The notes: generated from the sequence alone by a model not told the origin. Numbered from the stretch's first letter, positions 22,273-32,363 are shown. The stretch: 64,000 nucleotides of DNA from Edaphobacter paludis (GCF_039993895.1 NZ_CP121194.1:1-64000), one strand, 5' to 3'. A program made the numbers and translations.

Positions 22273-23181
22273 ATGTCCCCATCGTATTGCTGCTATGCGC
22301 GCTTCGTTCGTCAGTCACTTTTGCCGATAGCTGCGTTGGGTGTCTTATGCCTGACGCTCCCGGCGGCGCTCAGCGCCCAGACGGTGCCGCCCGCGCTGGA
22401 GTCTCCTGCCGCGCAGCCGCCGCAAACGGGTTCGCATGGCGAGAAGCTGATTGGTATGCCGAAGTTTCACGACCCCGCGCCCTACGACATTGACGAGCAC
22501 ACGGGATACAAGCAGATCTTCGATGGTAAGAGTTTCGCCGGATGGGACGCCGACCCGAGCATCTGGCGCGTCGAAGACGGCGTTATGGTGGGCGAAACGT
22601 TTGAGGGCAAGCCGAAGGGCAACAACTACGTCGTCTATCGCGGTGACAAGACCCGCGACTTCGACCTGAAGCTGCAGATGAAGATCGAAAAAGGCGGTGG
22701 GGGTGGAATTCAGTACCGCAGCGTCACCGGTGTACCGTGGACCCGACCGCAGCCCGCGGGCCAACCGCCGTATGACCTCAAGTTTATGATGACCGGGCCA
22801 CAGGCCGACTTCTGGTTCCCGGTCACGGCACGGGCTGCGTCGTACACAGGTCAGTGGTACTCCGAAAACACCATGCAGGGCATCCTCGCGTACCGCGGTC
22901 AGGTAACGCAGGCGTTGCCCGGCCAGACCAATCGCCTGGTCGCCACTATCGGCGACAAGCAGGCGCTGGGTGGCTATGTGAAGGTAAACGAATGGAACGA
23001 CTACGAGATCATCGCGCGCGGCGGAGTGATGATGCACATCATGAACGGCCAGCTGATGGCTGTCTTCATCGATGACAATAAAGACTCAGTCAATAACCAA
23101 CCGGGACTTATCGGCTTCGAGATCGAAAGCCAGCCGTGCAAAATCTCTGTGCGCAATATCTGGCTTCGGAAGTTCGATTAG
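22273..23181 (+). CDS. Secreted DUF1080 (3-keto-disaccharide hydrolase-like) protein
   Basis: 302 residues. A signal peptide (about 1-36, ending AALSAQ) precedes a concanavalin-like beta-sandwich. The opening TGYKQIFDGKSFAGWDADPSIWRVEDGVMVGE is the standard start of the DUF1080 domain, and the C-terminal VNEWNDYEIIARGGVMMHIMNG and IGFEIESQPCKISVRNIWLRK complete it. Some DUF1080 proteins cleave 3-keto-glycosides; for most the substrate is unknown. GGAAGG is 12 bases from the ATG, a rather long spacing. The gene stands alone. Confidence 0.9.
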   Translation: MSPSYCCYARFVRQSLLPIAALGVLCLTLPAALSAQTVPPALESPAAQPPQTGSHGEKLIGMPKFHDPAPYDIDEHTGYKQIFDGKSFAGWDADPSIWRVEDGVMVGETFEGKPKGNNYVVYRGDKTRDFDLKLQMKIEKGGGGGIQYRSVTGVPWTRPQPAGQPPYDLKFMMTGPQADFWFPVTARAASYTGQWYSENTMQGILAYRGQVTQALPGQTNRLVATIGDKQALGGYVKVNEWNDYEIIARGGVMMHIMNGQLMAVFIDDNKDSVNNQPGLIGFEIESQPCKISVRNIWLRKFD

Positions 23182-23247
23182 TCGGTCAGCTTCGCCTCGA
23201 CAGTGTAAGCTCGACGGTTGGCTGTCAATTGTCACGCGCAGAACTCC

Positions 23248-26200
23248 TTATGGGGTGGGGGTTTCGTTGGATGGTGGTGCAGGACGTTGGCGGAGGAGCA
23301 GGGGGAGAATGAAGAGAATGGAGATGATCGTGGTGATCATTCCTCCTACGACGACGCGGGCGAGGGGTTGCTGAGCCTGGGCTCCGATGCCGTTTGAGAG
23401 CGAAGCGGGCAACAGACCGAGGCCAGCGGCGAGGCAGGCCATGACGACGGGACGCATCTCGTCGATGCAGCCTTCTTCGAGGCCCTTGTCTGTGACTCCA
23501 TCCTCGGTGATGCTTTCCCGCTGGGCGCGGCGCACTCCCGACATGAAGACAACGGCGCCCAGCGTAGCTACGCCTATTAGCGAGGTGAAACCTACAGCGG
23601 CGGAGATGCTGAACGGCGTTCGCGTGACGAAGAGAGACGCTGCACCGCCTACGGCAGCGAAGGGTAGGGTGGCGATGATGATGAATGCGTCCTTCCAGGT
23701 GTTGAACTGGATGTAGAGAAGGACCACGATAATCGCGAGCGAGATGGGGATGATGACGGCGAGGCGGCGCTGCTCTTTTCTGAGCGAATCAAACTCGCCG
23801 GCCCAGGTGTAGTCGTAGCCGGTGGGGAGTTTCACGGTCTGCTTGAGCTTGCTTTGCAGTTCGTTGATTGTGGTCGAGAGGTCGCGACCGCGAACGCTGA
23901 ATTTGATGGGGATGTAGCGGCGTCCGCCCTCACGATAGATCATGAAGCTGCCTTCGCGGATGGCGATATCGGCGACCTGGCCAAGCGGGATGCGGCCGCC
24001 GTCGGCGGTGGGGATGAGGATAGCGCGTATGGCGTCGGGGCTGCTGCGGTCGGCCTCGGGGTAACGGATGGTGAGGTCGAAGCGGCGGTCTCCCTGGATG
24101 ACCTGCGAGACGGGCGCTCCGCCGATGGCGGCCTGGACGGCGGCGTTGATGTCGGCGGAGAGGATGCCGTAGCGCGCGGCCTTGGCGCGGTCGATCTGGA
24201 TGACGAGCGAGGGCTGCCCGCCGACCTTGAAGACGCCGACGTCGGCGACTCCGGGAACGGACTTCATGACCTGCTCGATCTTGTCGGCGAGGCTGGTGAG
24301 GGTGTCGAAGTCGTCGCCGAAGAGCTTGAGCGAGTTCTCGCCTTTGACTCCGGACATGGCCTCTTCGACGTTGTCCTGGATGTTCTGGGAGAAGTTGAGC
24401 TCGATGCCGGGAAAGCGCGAGAGGCGGTTGTTGATCTCTTCGATGAGCTGGGGTTTGGTGAGGCCGTGACGCCACTTGGCGGCGGGCTTGAGGGCGACGG
24501 AGACCTCGATGTTGTTGAAGGTGCTGACGTCGGTGCCGTCGTCGGGTCGGCCCATCTGGGAGACGGTCTGCGTGACTTCGGGTGATTGCGCGATGACAGC
24601 GCGAATCTGGTTGGCCATGGCAGCGGCGGTGTCGAAGGAGATGTCCTGCGGTAGCGTGGCGCGGATCCAGAGATTGCCCTCTTCGAGCGGCGGCATGAAT
24701 TCCCCGCCGACCAGAACGAAGCAGAGGACTCCCGCGGTGAGCATGGCGCCTGCGCCGATCCAGACTCCGGAGGGGTGGCGGAGAACGCGATGGAGAATGC
24801 GCTCGTAGCCTCTGCGCAGTCCGCGGCTGAGCCAGGTGTAGCCATCGCCTACTTTTTGCACCGCGGGGGCGGTGAGGTAGCCGAGCACGGGAGCGAAGAC
24901 AAGAGCGAAGATGAGCGCGCCGAGGAGAGCGAATCCGTAGGTGACGGACATGGGAGAGAAGATCTGTCCGGCGACGCCCTGCATGGTGAAGAGCGGAATG
25001 AAGGCGATGCAGATGATTGCCGTTGAGAAGAGGACGGGCGTTGCAGCGTCGGTGACGCCTTCGACGATGAGCGCGCCGGTCTCTTCGCCTTCGATACGGC
25101 GGGATAGCTTTCGATAGATGCTTTCGAGGACGATGATGGAGGCATCGACGAGGATTCCGAAGTCGATGGCGCCGATGGAGATGAGATTGGCGGAGCGGCC
25201 CGTAAGAACCATCATCCCGAAGGCGAACAGCACGGCAAACGGAATGGTGACTGCCGCGATGAAGGTGATGCGCAGGTCGCCCAGCATCGACAGCAGGACG
25301 AGCGTCACCAAAACCAGACCGGTGATGATGATGTCGCGGACGGTGTGGGTGGTCTCGCCGATGAGGTCAGTGCGGTCGTAGATCGTGCTGATCTTCATGC
25401 CGGGAGGAAGAAGGCTGCCGGCGTTGAGACTGGCGATCTTTTCCTTGAGGGCCTTGAGGGTGGGCAACGATTTTTCGTCTTTCTGAAGAAGGACGATGCC
25501 GAGGACGATGTCGTTCTGCTTGTCGCGGCCGACCTGGCCGAGGCGAGGCTGGAAGCCTTCGGTGACCTTGCCGATGTCGCGCACGGTGATGGGAGCGCCG
25601 TTCTTCTCCGCCACCACAATCGCACCGATGTCCTCGATGGAGTGAACCTGGCCGACGGCGCGGACGTTGACGTTCTGGTTGCCTAGCTGGAGATAGTTGC
25701 CGCCCGCATTGGCGTTCGACGCCTGGACTGCGTTGATGACCTGCGGAAGCGTAACGCCGAAGCTGAGCAGTTTGTTGGGGTCGGCCTCGATCTGATACTG
25801 GCGCGTGGTGCCGCCGAAGGTGGTGATGTCGATGATACCGGGAACCTGTTTGAGCTCGCGGCGAACGAGCCAGTCCTGCGTGGCCTTGATCTCGTTGAGG
25901 GTGTAGCCGGGGCCGGTGAGCTGGTAGCGATAGATTTCGCCGATGGGCGACCACGGGGAGAGTTGCGGCTGGAGATTGTTGGGCAGCGTGAGGGTCTGCA
26001 GGCGGTTGAGGACTTCCTGGCGATCGCGGAAGCTGTCGCTGCCGAACTCGAAGTAGAGCTTGACGTCGGAGAGGCCGAAGATGCTGATGGAGCGCACCTG
26101 ATCGAGGTGGGGCGTGCCGTTGATGGTGGTCTCGATGGGAACGGTGACCTGCTGCTCCATCTCTTCGGCGGACCATGAGGGGTTCTGGGTGATGATCTCA

Positions 26201-26337
26201 ACCAGCGGTGGCGAGGGGTCGGGGTAGGCCTCGATATCGAGACGCGAGACCAGGAATCCGCCGAGCGCGAGCATGACGAAGAAGAGGATGAGGATGATGG
26301 CGCGATAGCGGATGAAGAGACGAATGAGTGGCTGCAC
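23248..26337 (-). CDS. Heavy-metal efflux RND inner-membrane pump, CzcA-like
   Basis: 1029 residues, 12 predicted membrane helices and two large periplasmic loops. TM4 reads GAIDFGILVDASIIVLE, with Asp, Asp and Glu at the spacing of CzcA D402, D408 and E415, the proton-relay residues of Zn/Co/Ni pumps. The Cu/Ag pump CusA lacks the first of these. It exports divalent metal from periplasm or cytoplasm through the tripartite complex. The start is GTG at 26337, 2 bp after the adaptor stop, so it is coupled. It is the last gene of the operon 28711-23248. Confidence 0.93.
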   Translation of the reverse strand: MQPLIRLFIRYRAIILILFFVMLALGGFLVSRLDIEAYPDPSPPLVEIITQNPSWSAEEMEQQVTVPIETTINGTPHLDQVRSISIFGLSDVKLYFEFGSDSFRDRQEVLNRLQTLTLPNNLQPQLSPWSPIGEIYRYQLTGPGYTLNEIKATQDWLVRRELKQVPGIIDITTFGGTTRQYQIEADPNKLLSFGVTLPQVINAVQASNANAGGNYLQLGNQNVNVRAVGQVHSIEDIGAIVVAEKNGAPITVRDIGKVTEGFQPRLGQVGRDKQNDIVLGIVLLQKDEKSLPTLKALKEKIASLNAGSLLPPGMKISTIYDRTDLIGETTHTVRDIIITGLVLVTLVLLSMLGDLRITFIAAVTIPFAVLFAFGMMVLTGRSANLISIGAIDFGILVDASIIVLESIYRKLSRRIEGEETGALIVEGVTDAATPVLFSTAIICIAFIPLFTMQGVAGQIFSPMSVTYGFALLGALIFALVFAPVLGYLTAPAVQKVGDGYTWLSRGLRRGYERILHRVLRHPSGVWIGAGAMLTAGVLCFVLVGGEFMPPLEEGNLWIRATLPQDISFDTAAAMANQIRAVIAQSPEVTQTVSQMGRPDDGTDVSTFNNIEVSVALKPAAKWRHGLTKPQLIEEINNRLSRFPGIELNFSQNIQDNVEEAMSGVKGENSLKLFGDDFDTLTSLADKIEQVMKSVPGVADVGVFKVGGQPSLVIQIDRAKAARYGILSADINAAVQAAIGGAPVSQVIQGDRRFDLTIRYPEADRSSPDAIRAILIPTADGGRIPLGQVADIAIREGSFMIYREGGRRYIPIKFSVRGRDLSTTINELQSKLKQTVKLPTGYDYTWAGEFDSLRKEQRRLAVIIPISLAIIVVLLYIQFNTWKDAFIIIATLPFAAVGGAASLFVTRTPFSISAAVGFTSLIGVATLGAVVFMSGVRRAQRESITEDGVTDKGLEEGCIDEMRPVVMACLAAGLGLLPASLSNGIGAQAQQPLARVVVGGMITTIISILFILPLLLRQRPAPPSNETPTP

Positions 26338-26339
26338 AG

Positions 26340-27431
26340 TTAGTCTCCGCTCGTTGGGCGCAGCAACGCGCCGCCGGTTGTGACCACCTTGTCGCCGTCG
26401 TGGAGGCCGTCGACGACTTCGATATTTTTTATCGTTCCGGAGTCGAGTGTGCGGCCCACAGTGACTACGCGCTGATCGTATTTTCCAGAGGAGTCGGCGA
26501 TGAAGACGAAGGTCTTGTCGGCTTCATGCAGGACGGCGGTAGCAGGAAGAACAAAGGTTGCGCGGGTTGCGCCTGCGATGCGAATCGTGGCGAACATGTC
26601 CGACTTCAGCAGATGCTTCGGATTCGGCAGCACGACGCGCAGCTTGAGGGTGTGAGTAGTGGGGTCGAGAGCATCGGAGACGTTGTCGATGCGGCCCGTG
26701 AGCTTGAGGTCGGGGTATGCAGGCACGACGATGTCGACGGCGCGGCCAGGGCGAAGCGTGGCCAAATCCTTCTCGAAGACGTCGCCGACGACCCATACGG
26801 TGTCAAGATTTGCGATGGTGGCGATGACGGTTGCGTTGTCGAGCGAGCGCTGCATCTCGCCGGTGGCGGTGCCGATGTCGAGGACGACGCCGGAGATGGG
26901 AGCGCGCAGGGGCACGGTGTCGGATACGCTGTTCTCGTCGAAGCCAAGCTCGTGGATGTGCTGGCGTGCGCGGTCGAGTTCGGAGTGGGCGACCTGGTCG
27001 GTGGCCTGGAGTTCGGCGAAGTCCGCCTGTGAGAGAACTTCGTGTGCGAGGAGAAGCTTGCCGCGATTGAGAGCACTGTCAGCACGGATGACTTCGATCT
27101 TCGCTTTTTCGAAGTCAGAGCGGGCGACGGCGATGTCGTTGCTCTGGAGCTGAGCGATGACCTGACCCTTGGCTACATTCTGGCCGGGAAGAATGTTGAG
27201 GCCGAGGATGCGTCCGCTGAGCGGCGGATAGATGTGGACGACGTGCGCGGGGTCGGCGGTGACGTGCGCGGGGACTTCGAGGTAGTCGGTGTTTTGGGTC
27301 GAATGAACGACTGTGGTTTCGACGCCGACGTTGCTGGGTTGCTGTTCAACCGGTGGCGGAGCGTGTTTGCATGCCGTGAGGGGAACGACGGAGAGCGCAA
27401 GGGCTGACAGAATTTCGATACTTTTTTTCAT
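26340..27431 (-). CDS. RND efflux periplasmic adaptor lipoprotein, CzcB/CusB-like
   Basis: 363 residues from the ATG at 27431. The longer open frame to 27674 is a shadow of the TolC gene. A lipoprotein signal with lipobox LTAC (Cys21) is followed by a membrane-fusion protein: lipoyl-like segment SGRILGLNILPGQNVAKGQVI, alpha-hairpin, and beta-barrel domain. It bridges the pump and the outer-membrane channel. Its ATG overlaps the stop of the TolC gene (ATGA), and the pump starts 2 bp after its own stop, so the three subunits are made in a coupled manner. Confidence 0.93.
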   Translation of the reverse strand: MKKSIEILSALALSVVPLTACKHAPPPVEQQPSNVGVETTVVHSTQNTDYLEVPAHVTADPAHVVHIYPPLSGRILGLNILPGQNVAKGQVIAQLQSNDIAVARSDFEKAKIEVIRADSALNRGKLLLAHEVLSQADFAELQATDQVAHSELDRARQHIHELGFDENSVSDTVPLRAPISGVVLDIGTATGEMQRSLDNATVIATIANLDTVWVVGDVFEKDLATLRPGRAVDIVVPAYPDLKLTGRIDNVSDALDPTTHTLKLRVVLPNPKHLLKSDMFATIRIAGATRATFVLPATAVLHEADKTFVFIADSSGKYDQRVVTVGRTLDSGTIKNIEVVDGLHDGDKVVTTGGALLRPTSGD

Positions 27432-28711
27432 GGGATGATGTCCGTCGCGGTCGCGTAGCTGAGTTGGTGAATGGCAAGCCACACCTGAACGTTGGCGTTG
27501 AGGCTGCTGAGATGGATGGAGCGGTAGTCGCGCAGGGCGTCGAGGTAATCGAGCAGCGTGGAGTTGCCGTTGCGATAGCTGAATTGCAGGTTGTCGCGGA
27601 CGCGGCCGGCCTCGGCGAGGTAGTGGGTGTTGTAGCGAACAGCCTGCCGCTGAGCGGTGTTGAGCGCGAGCCACGCCTGATCTACATCGGAGACGACCTG
27701 ATTGCGGGCGGCGGTGACGGCGAAGCGGCTGGAATCGACTTCGTAGCGGGTGCGTTCTTTCTCGCCCTGGTTGCGGTCGAAGATGCGCAGCGGGATCTGA
27801 ACGCTGACTCCGAAGGTGTTGTCGGCGCCGCTGCGTTCGTACTCGCTGGCGACGGTAGGATCAGCTGTGCCGCTGGCGATGGCAAAGCGGGCGTTGGCCT
27901 GCGAGAGCAGAAGCGATTGCTTCGCCGCTTGATAGTCGGGTCGTGCAGCAAGGGCGCGATTTTCGGCGTCGGCCATGGTCAGGGTGAGCGGTGGCGGTTC
28001 GAGCGTGCCGGTGACATCGAAGGTGGGCGAGGGGTGATCGACGCCGAAGAGCTGCTGAAGCTGGGCGCTGGTCTGCTGCATGTTCAGCCGGGCTGCGTCG
28101 TCGTCGGCTTCGAACTGCGCGAGTTGTAGATCGATGCGCTCGTAGTCGGTGCGGGTAATGGCTCCGGCATCGAGCTGTGCTTTGCTGAGGTCGAGTGTTT
28201 TGCGGTAGTCGGCGAGATTTTCTTCCGCGATGCCCAGCGCGGCCTTGGCGGCGAGCATGTTGGTGAAGGCCTGGCGCACGTTGAGAACGAGTTGGCGCTC
28301 CTGATCGTGAAGCTGGCTCTCGGTGACGTCGGCGGTGTCGGCTGCGCCGTCCATCCGCCAGCGGCGCTTTTGTCCGCGCTCGAAGAGCCGCGAGACATTT
28401 GCCGAGTAGTAGTAGGGGTTGCCGCCGTTATTGTTGATCTCGGGCAACGTGACGCCCTGGCCCAGCAGGGTCAGGCTGGGGTTCTGACGCGCCTTGGCGG
28501 TAAGCATGGTGGCATGTACGGCGGAGAGATGTTCGCGTGCCGCAGCCAGCGATGGGTTGCCGGTGAGGGCGCGATCGACCGCCTGCTGGATCGTGATGGG
28601 AGCGGTCTGGACGTTTTGGACCGGCGGAACGGCTGGCGACGATGATTGCGCCACAAGAGGTGGACACGCCATCAAGGTAGCGCATAACAGGTAAAGACAT
28701 TTCTGCGTCAT
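27428..28711 (-). CDS. TolC-family outer-membrane efflux channel
   Basis: 427 residues from the ATG at 28711, which has GAAGG five bases upstream. A TTG 18 bp earlier is unlikely. A signal peptide ending PPLVAQS is followed by two repeated outer-membrane-efflux (OEP) domains of long helices and short strands (about 45-225 and 240-420). It provides the outer-membrane exit duct for the metal pump and is the upstream gene of the tripartite operon. Confidence 0.92.
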   Translation of the reverse strand: MTQKCLYLLCATLMACPPLVAQSSSPAVPPVQNVQTAPITIQQAVDRALTGNPSLAAAREHLSAVHATMLTAKARQNPSLTLLGQGVTLPEINNNGGNPYYYSANVSRLFERGQKRRWRMDGAADTADVTESQLHDQERQLVLNVRQAFTNMLAAKAALGIAEENLADYRKTLDLSKAQLDAGAITRTDYERIDLQLAQFEADDDAARLNMQQTSAQLQQLFGVDHPSPTFDVTGTLEPPPLTLTMADAENRALAARPDYQAAKQSLLLSQANARFAIASGTADPTVASEYERSGADNTFGVSVQIPLRIFDRNQGEKERTRYEVDSSRFAVTAARNQVVSDVDQAWLALNTAQRQAVRYNTHYLAEAGRVRDNLQFSYRNGNSTLLDYLDALRDYRSIHLSSLNANVQVWLAIHQLSYATATDIIP

Positions 28712-28762
28712 ACTGCCTTCGAAGTTCAAAAAATGTAGGGAGAGCTGGGGGGATACGATCTG

Positions 28763-29176
28763 CTAGCGAACGACGTATGCCAGGGCAGGAGGCGGACGAA
28801 CGCCAATGGCCCGGATGAATCCAGCCAGAAGCTTCTCCGCAAATAAGGGAGTGCGCATGGGAGAGTAGAACCGCGGCGCAGTCATGTCCAGGACGACTAA
28901 TACGACTGCTGCCAGCAAGCCGAACAGCCCAAGGACAGCGACCGGTCCGAGGGGGGCTTCGCTCGCTCGCATCATGTGTTCCAGCTCGGCCGGTGTGCTC
29001 ATGGCGACGCGGTCATCGGTCATCGAGATGGCGGGGAAGAGAAGCACGAGCAGCAGAGCGAGGGCCACTAAAGTCGTCCACTGAAACTCAGTGTGCCCTT
29101 TACGGATCGACCATACCCAGCCCCCGATGAGAAGAATGGAGAGTGCTGCCCAGGCGAGATTGAGGAAAAGCTCCAC
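28763..29176 (-). CDS. Small membrane protein upstream of the metal-efflux operon
   Basis: About 137 residues from GTG 29176 (a TTG at 29197 would add seven). Three membrane helices are seen (about 5-20, 35-50 and 85-105) with a soluble loop MTDDRVAMSTPAELEHMM between helices 2 and 3. Neither start has a clear RBS. It lies 51 bp upstream of the TolC-family gene on the same strand, so it is probably the first gene of the efflux operon. The Met/His-containing loop could be a periplasmic metal contact, but that is a guess. Not recognised. Confidence 0.65.
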   Translation of the reverse strand: MELFLNLAWAALSILLIGGWVWSIRKGHTEFQWTTLVALALLLVLLFPAISMTDDRVAMSTPAELEHMMRASEAPLGPVAVLGLFGLLAAVVLVVLDMTAPRFYSPMRTPLFAEKLLAGFIRAIGVRPPPALAYVVR

Positions 29177-29412
29177 GCTGGGCCGAGAATAGCACAAATT
29201 GTCAGAGGGTTAGGTAACGAGCTGGTGGCGGGGGCGGGAAAAATCGTTCTCGCGCAGTGTCCAAATCGGCTTTGTTGGGGCGTCATAAGGGTAGAGCATT
29301 TCGGTTGGTATGAGTCGTATTCTGGGGCACCCGGGTCTTTTAAACGCTGGATTTGAAGATGCTCCAGCGGGCCGCCATTATGGCCTCTTGAAAATCCAGG
29401 ACGGAGATACAG

Positions 29413-29777
29413 ATGGATACATTTCTTGCTGCTATCGAAAACCCACAAGGCTTGATGATGAAGCTGGTCTATGCGATGACGCGGCGGCAGTTTGGCAAAG
29501 TGCTTACGCCGGTTAAAGTGGTTTCTGCACGGATGCCGCTTGCATTCGGCATGTTCTCCGACAAGATTGGCAAGCTGGATAAGAAGCTCCTGCTGCGCGG
29601 GAGATGGTGACGCTGGTCCGCGAACAGGTGGCGCGTCTTAATGTTTGTCTCTTCTGCATCGATATCGGCAGATCGTTGACGATCAAATCGTCGACGAATG
29701 AAGACAACTTGATTGAAGCCCCGACCGCACCATCACCGCTCACCATCACCAAAGGAACAGACACTTCCGAATCCTGA
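29413..29777 (+). pseudogene. Frameshifted remnant of an AhpD/carboxymuconolactone-decarboxylase-like gene
   Basis: The first frame (ATG 29413, stop 29610) reads MDTFLAAIENPQGLMMKLVY...KIGKLDKKLLLRGRW. A second frame from 29601 continues the family sequence: EMVTLVREQVARLNVCLFC, with the C-x-x-C of AhpD-like disulfide reductases, then IDIGRS. One missing base near 29595-29601 would join them. After the CxxC segment the homology is lost and the frame ends at 29777, so the C-terminal half is also gone. No function is expected. Confidence 0.75.
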
Positions 29778-29790
29778 GATCTGTGGTCTC

Positions 29791-32283
29791 CTACCAGCGC
29801 AGGGTTACTGTCTTTCGCTGATAGCCGTCTCCTGTGGGAAACTTCACCAGCAACTGTCCGGTGTTGCTGTTGGTGGGCGGAACGATGGTGGCTCCGTCGG
29901 CGAGGAGGTGCTTTACCTCCACATTTCTGCGTAGCTTGAATTCGACTGTCGAGCTGCCTTGCGCTTCGAGCTCGAGCTTCATGGAGTGTGCGTCGATATT
30001 CTCGGCGAGGACCTTTGGTTGTGCCGTGCGGGCGCCGGGAAGCGGCAGGCCGTGCGGCAAGGAAACTTCGATCGCCGGCAGCTTGAACGCAGCAGTCTGC
30101 CCATTAGCAGCGACCTCCTTTCCACTCGCCGCCAGTCGAACTGGCTCACCTGAAACCAGCGTGAGCCGCACAATCATCTGCTGCTTTTCACGCCGGTAAT
30201 TCAGATCGACGACAGAGCTGCCAACGTGGAGCCGCCGAACATTGGCTTCGTTCCAGTCTGCGGGCAGATGGGGATTGAGCCGCACCGTCTTCGTCAGGGC
30301 ATCGACTTTAATGCCGAAGAGGCCGCGGAGAGCGGGCATGATGACCATGGAGGAAGACCAGAGCTGATGGGTGGTGCTTCTGCCGAAGGGCTGAAAGTAG
30401 GCGCCGGAGAGAAGCTCGGTGACCGCGCCCAGATCCTGAGTGGTGGTCTGGTCAGCGGTCTGCATGAGGTGAGCGTAGCCCGAGAGAGGACGGTCCGTCC
30501 GATATTCCGCCAACGACAGCCAACCGGTAAAGAGCGGCCACACGGAGCCCTGATGATAGCTGATGGGATCGTAGAGGGGGTCGCTTTCGGCTACGTCGCG
30601 CAGGCCCCAGTCGGTGGAGAAGTCGTGCGATGCCCAGCGCTCGAAGCTGGGCTCGGGATGGGCGAGACCAGCTCCGCCATTCCACCATGCGACGGAGGGG
30701 AAGATGGTCGGGGTGTGGTCGAGTGCATTGGCGTTGTGACTGAAGGCATACGTTTGCGAAGCGGGCATGTAGTACTCGGCTTCGATCTTCTTTGTCAGCT
30801 CGGTCGCGCGTGCAGATGCTGCCGCAGAGGTTGCATTGTCGCCGAGCAGCGTGGAGAGCTCCGCCATGGCAGACGATGCCTGCTGGTCGAGCAGGGCGAG
30901 ATAGATCTCCTGATGTGGCATTCCCGGGGGCCAGCTCTCGACCCAGCCGGTGCCCTGGGCGTTGTCGTAGATACCGTCGCCGTCGGAGTCGTGCGTGGTC
31001 TCGAAGTGCCACGCATCTTCGATAGCTTTGCGATGGGTGCGGAGAAATTCGACATCGCCGCTGGCGTGCACATAGTCGAGCATCTGCGTGAGGAAGAGCG
31101 GCGTTGCGTCGGCTGCGGCGTACATATACGGCAGCGACTTCCAATCGGTGTAGGCTGCGGTCTGGCTGTACTCATGCATCATCTTGCCGTCGTCACGCTG
31201 GCGCTTGATCAGAAATTCGAGCGCCTCGCGGCTCAGCGTGAAGTCGCCGAAGCTATTGACCGCGTAGAGAGTGTAGAGCGTGTCCCGGCCAAAGAACCAG
31301 CCGAAGCCAGGCCTCGCTGAATCACCCGAGGAGTAGTATCCGGCGACTAGTCCAATCTCGTCGCCGGTGCGCGCCCGGAGCTGTTCGATCGACATCTCCG
31401 CCCATTGAAAGTCGTCATTCAATCCAGCGTCGGGAGTCTGGATGGAAGTCAGATCGCCGAGCATCTGGGCGTAGCGTGCGGTGTGTTCTTCATAGGTCTG
31501 GGGCAGGTTTGCGTTGAGCGCGGAGATCTTCGCCAGCAGAGCAGCGGTGTTCGCCGTGGCAGTGGTGGTTCCCTCGGCCATCAGCAGAGGGAAGAAGCGC
31601 GAGCCATCACGCTTGGGCTCGTAGTGAAGCTTGAGCTCGAGCGGATAGACGCGCGGCTTCTCCTGATAAGGAGCCATGATGCCGGGCTGCGCGGTGGGCA
31701 TGGCTACAGCGCCCGCAAGGTCGGGATAGTCCGTATGCAGCACGTAGAATCCGCTGTTGCCCTGCTTGACCCACTCGGCTGAGGGAATGCCTTCGCCTCG
31801 CTCGGGCCACATGGTGCGCATCTCGGGAGTAAAGCGAAAGGTGAAGTCGACCGGGCGAATGGAATCGATCTGGAAGAGAACGACCGCGCCGGTGCCATCC
31901 TTTGCCTCATCGGGAGCGAAGATCGTCTGTCGCAGGGTAAACGCGATGTGCGAGTAGGTGATGGTGGTGTGGTCGGGAAAGACTTCGATCTCGCTGGCGT
32001 CCTGGTTGACGTCGATAGGGACGGTGTAGCCCTGGACGTTGGCCTCGATGGAAAAATGGCTGAGAAGTTTTACCGGAAGCACCCAGGCTTCGAACTGACC
32101 GTCCTGCTGGCCGACGACGATGCCGCGCGTGCCTGCGACGGTGAACGGTTTCTGCGACTCGACATGGCGGCGAATCACGAGACCATGGTCCTGAAGCGGA
32201 AAATTGTTGATGGGACGAAGCTCTGTGGTCTGCGCCGCGGCCACGCCGCAGAGGGTGATCAGACTCCAATGAAAAAAACGCAT
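29791..32283 (-). CDS. Secreted (alpha/alpha)6-barrel glycoside hydrolase-like protein
   Basis: 830 residues with signal peptide MRFFHWSLITLCGVAAAQ. An N-terminal beta-sandwich (about 25-290) leads into a six-hairpin barrel (about 300-680) with FGRDTLYTLYAV, HQEIYLALLDQQ and SYHQGSVWPLFTG, then C-terminal beta domains. This matches amylo-alpha-1,6-glucosidase/MGH1-like glycoside hydrolases (GH15/GH63-type barrel). Asp and Glu residues in FGRDTLY and GTGWVESWP are candidates for catalysis. GGAG lies eight bases before the ATG. Likely periplasmic or secreted oligosaccharide breakdown; substrate unknown. Confidence 0.85.
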   Translation of the reverse strand: MRFFHWSLITLCGVAAAQTTELRPINNFPLQDHGLVIRRHVESQKPFTVAGTRGIVVGQQDGQFEAWVLPVKLLSHFSIEANVQGYTVPIDVNQDASEIEVFPDHTTITYSHIAFTLRQTIFAPDEAKDGTGAVVLFQIDSIRPVDFTFRFTPEMRTMWPERGEGIPSAEWVKQGNSGFYVLHTDYPDLAGAVAMPTAQPGIMAPYQEKPRVYPLELKLHYEPKRDGSRFFPLLMAEGTTTATANTAALLAKISALNANLPQTYEEHTARYAQMLGDLTSIQTPDAGLNDDFQWAEMSIEQLRARTGDEIGLVAGYYSSGDSARPGFGWFFGRDTLYTLYAVNSFGDFTLSREALEFLIKRQRDDGKMMHEYSQTAAYTDWKSLPYMYAAADATPLFLTQMLDYVHASGDVEFLRTHRKAIEDAWHFETTHDSDGDGIYDNAQGTGWVESWPPGMPHQEIYLALLDQQASSAMAELSTLLGDNATSAAASARATELTKKIEAEYYMPASQTYAFSHNANALDHTPTIFPSVAWWNGGAGLAHPEPSFERWASHDFSTDWGLRDVAESDPLYDPISYHQGSVWPLFTGWLSLAEYRTDRPLSGYAHLMQTADQTTTQDLGAVTELLSGAYFQPFGRSTTHQLWSSSMVIMPALRGLFGIKVDALTKTVRLNPHLPADWNEANVRRLHVGSSVVDLNYRREKQQMIVRLTLVSGEPVRLAASGKEVAANGQTAAFKLPAIEVSLPHGLPLPGARTAQPKVLAENIDAHSMKLELEAQGSSTVEFKLRRNVEVKHLLADGATIVPPTNSNTGQLLVKFPTGDGYQRKTVTLRW

Positions 32284-32363
32284 GCAGGATTCTCCAGTTA
32301 GCTAGAGTAGTCTATCGCTGGTTGCGGGCAGGATATTTGGCAGACAGCGACACTGGAACCCGG

